The notes beneath the pieces are model-generated. The model saw only the letters and a program-made list of their open reading frames with translations, was not told where the DNA came from and searched no databases. Positions 63,408 through 64,000 of a stretch of DNA of 64,000 nucleotides are shown here, piece after piece (the first letter of the stretch is position 1; every line of letters begins with the position of its first letter). Made by a program: the position numbers and the translations under genes. Origin of the DNA: an uncultured Flavobacteriales bacterium (GTDB lineage: Bacteria > Bacteroidota > Bacteroidia > Flavobacteriales_D > Crocinitomicaceae); contig CAJXJK010000006.1 of assembly GCA_913054135.1 (NCBI GenBank), forward strand, positions 62,001-126,000. Reading direction: 5' to 3'.

Positions 63408-64000
63408 TCTCAGCCAAAGCATCAAATCGTTCGAAACCCTTTTTACTAGCAGAATGGATAGCTAGTAAGAACTCTTCTTCAATTTTTTCAGGATTAGGAA
63501 AAAGGTCTGAACAGAACTTGTGAAGAGAGAAGTTTAAATCTCTATTGTAAACAAACATTGAGTGCTCTCCGCTTTTAATTTCAACTCCTGATACAATGTT
63601 TTTCACATTACTGCTCAAAGGTTCAAATGTCATCTTTTGGCCAGCTTCATTAGTCAATTCAATCTTTCCAGGACTCTCAACTACTATATTATGTTTAGTT
63701 AAATAGGTTGAAGACAATCCTGTCAGGTTTCCTTTATTGTCAAAGGTAAATTGTCTCCACATTTTTGCAGTTGACATTTGATTGCCCTTATATTGCTTTT
63801 TAAGCCATTTTATTTCATCCTCATAAAACAAAGCGTTCACTGCATCATCAAAATGAGACTTTGAATAGGCTGATAATATCTTACTTAAATTATTAAAAAC
63901 AAGCCAGTTGTCAAGCTCTTTCGCATAAGTCTCGACATGTTCACCCACCCCAAATTTATTGGTCCAAGCCGTAATTGACGAGTGTGGATATAACCTTTGA
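63400..64000 (-). CDS. Unknown protein, N-terminus beyond the window
   Basis: The frame has no stop between 63400 and the right edge; reading outwards past the GTG at 63948 still gives protein-like sequence (YPHSSITAWTNKFG before GEHVETYAKELDNWLVF), so the true start lies outside. About 200 residues are visible: an N-terminal helical part (NNLSKILSAYSKSHFDDAVN), a central beta-rich domain (KIELTNEAGQKMTFEPLSS) and a C-terminal helix (EEEFLLAIHSASKKGFERFD). No family is recognised. It overlaps the DUF6155-like gene start by 8 bases. Confidence 0.7.
   Translation of the reverse strand, partial: QRLYPHSSITAWTNKFGVGEHVETYAKELDNWLVFNNLSKILSAYSKSHFDDAVNALFYEDEIKWLKKQYKGNQMSTAKMWRQFTFDNKGNLTGLSSTYLTKHNIVVESPGKIELTNEAGQKMTFEPLSSNVKNIVSGVEIKSGEHSMFVYNRDLNFSLHKFCSDLFPNPEKIEEEFLLAIHSASKKGFERFDALAENE

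Noticed and set aside
63942-63958. GTG start at 63948 with TAAATTTG just upstream for the last gene
   Set aside because: The frame continues without a stop to the window edge with protein-like sequence, so the element is probably coding by chance and the gene is cut by the edge.

Overview
The window is AT-rich chromosomal DNA from a member of the Bacteroidota, most likely a flavobacterial (Flavobacteriales/Crocinitomicaceae-like) organism. Several things point there: at least five secreted proteins end in type IX secretion system (T9SS) sorting domains; there is a PorP/SprF-type protein with an OmpA partner and a GldN-like protein; the primary sigma factor is short and lacks region 1.1; and many genes are preceded by the Bacteroidota -7 element TAnnTTTG rather than a TATAAT box or strong Shine-Dalgarno sequences. 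I see no transposase, integrase, phage gene or CRISPR array.

Layout. 1-11.75 kb: a secreted PIG-L deacetylase (cut by the left edge), a membrane Cache/PAS/GAF sensor without an output domain, an esterase, two SRPBCC-fold proteins, the RNA-binding protein Tex, a pirin and a CREST-family membrane protein. 11.8-12.3 kb: a YdeI/OmdA-like protein. 12.3-25.6 kb: a four-gene minus-strand operon made of a 2804-residue beta-helix surface protein, an NHL-repeat protein, a PorP/SprF protein and an OmpA-like protein. The first two carry type B T9SS C-terminal domains and the last two look like their outer-membrane partners. 25.7-27.2 kb: an Smr-domain protein and an M50 protease. 27.2-32.6 kb: a plus-strand run of LolD-like ATPase, TIGR02757 protein, BatA-domain protein, a dihydroorotase homologue without catalytic residues, and a methyltransferase. 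32.6-37.6 kb: five tandem secreted paralogues plus the collapsed remnant of a sixth. 38.5-39.6 kb: mnmA. 40.1-45.3 kb: a 1731-residue TPR / six-GAF / SpoIIE-phosphatase protein. 45.3-48.0 kb: small exported proteins. 48.1-48.5 kb: tmRNA (ssrA). 48.6-64 kb: a VCBS/FG-GAP T9SS cargo, a saccharopine/alanine dehydrogenase-family enzyme, rpoD, a long-form GAPDH, GldN-like, a T9SS-exported thioredoxin-fold protein, small conserved proteins, a TPR protein, Nth without its Fe-S cysteines, DivIC/FtsB-like, another T9SS cargo, an S46 dipeptidyl-peptidase, a DUF6155-like protein and a protein cut by the right edge.

How parts work together. The T9SS cargoes would be exported by a secretion apparatus mostly encoded elsewhere (only the GldN-like and PorP-like parts are here). 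The giant beta-helix operon looks like a self-contained adhesin or surface-fibre module with its own outer-membrane partners. The two GAF proteins (2.5 kb and 40.1 kb) share related GAF domains and may act in one sensing pathway ending in the SpoIIE-type phosphatase. The most unusual locus is the tandem family at 32.6-37.6 kb, which I cannot assign a function. No intergenic stretch over 300 bases is empty; the longest (48038-48605) holds the tmRNA and two terminators.
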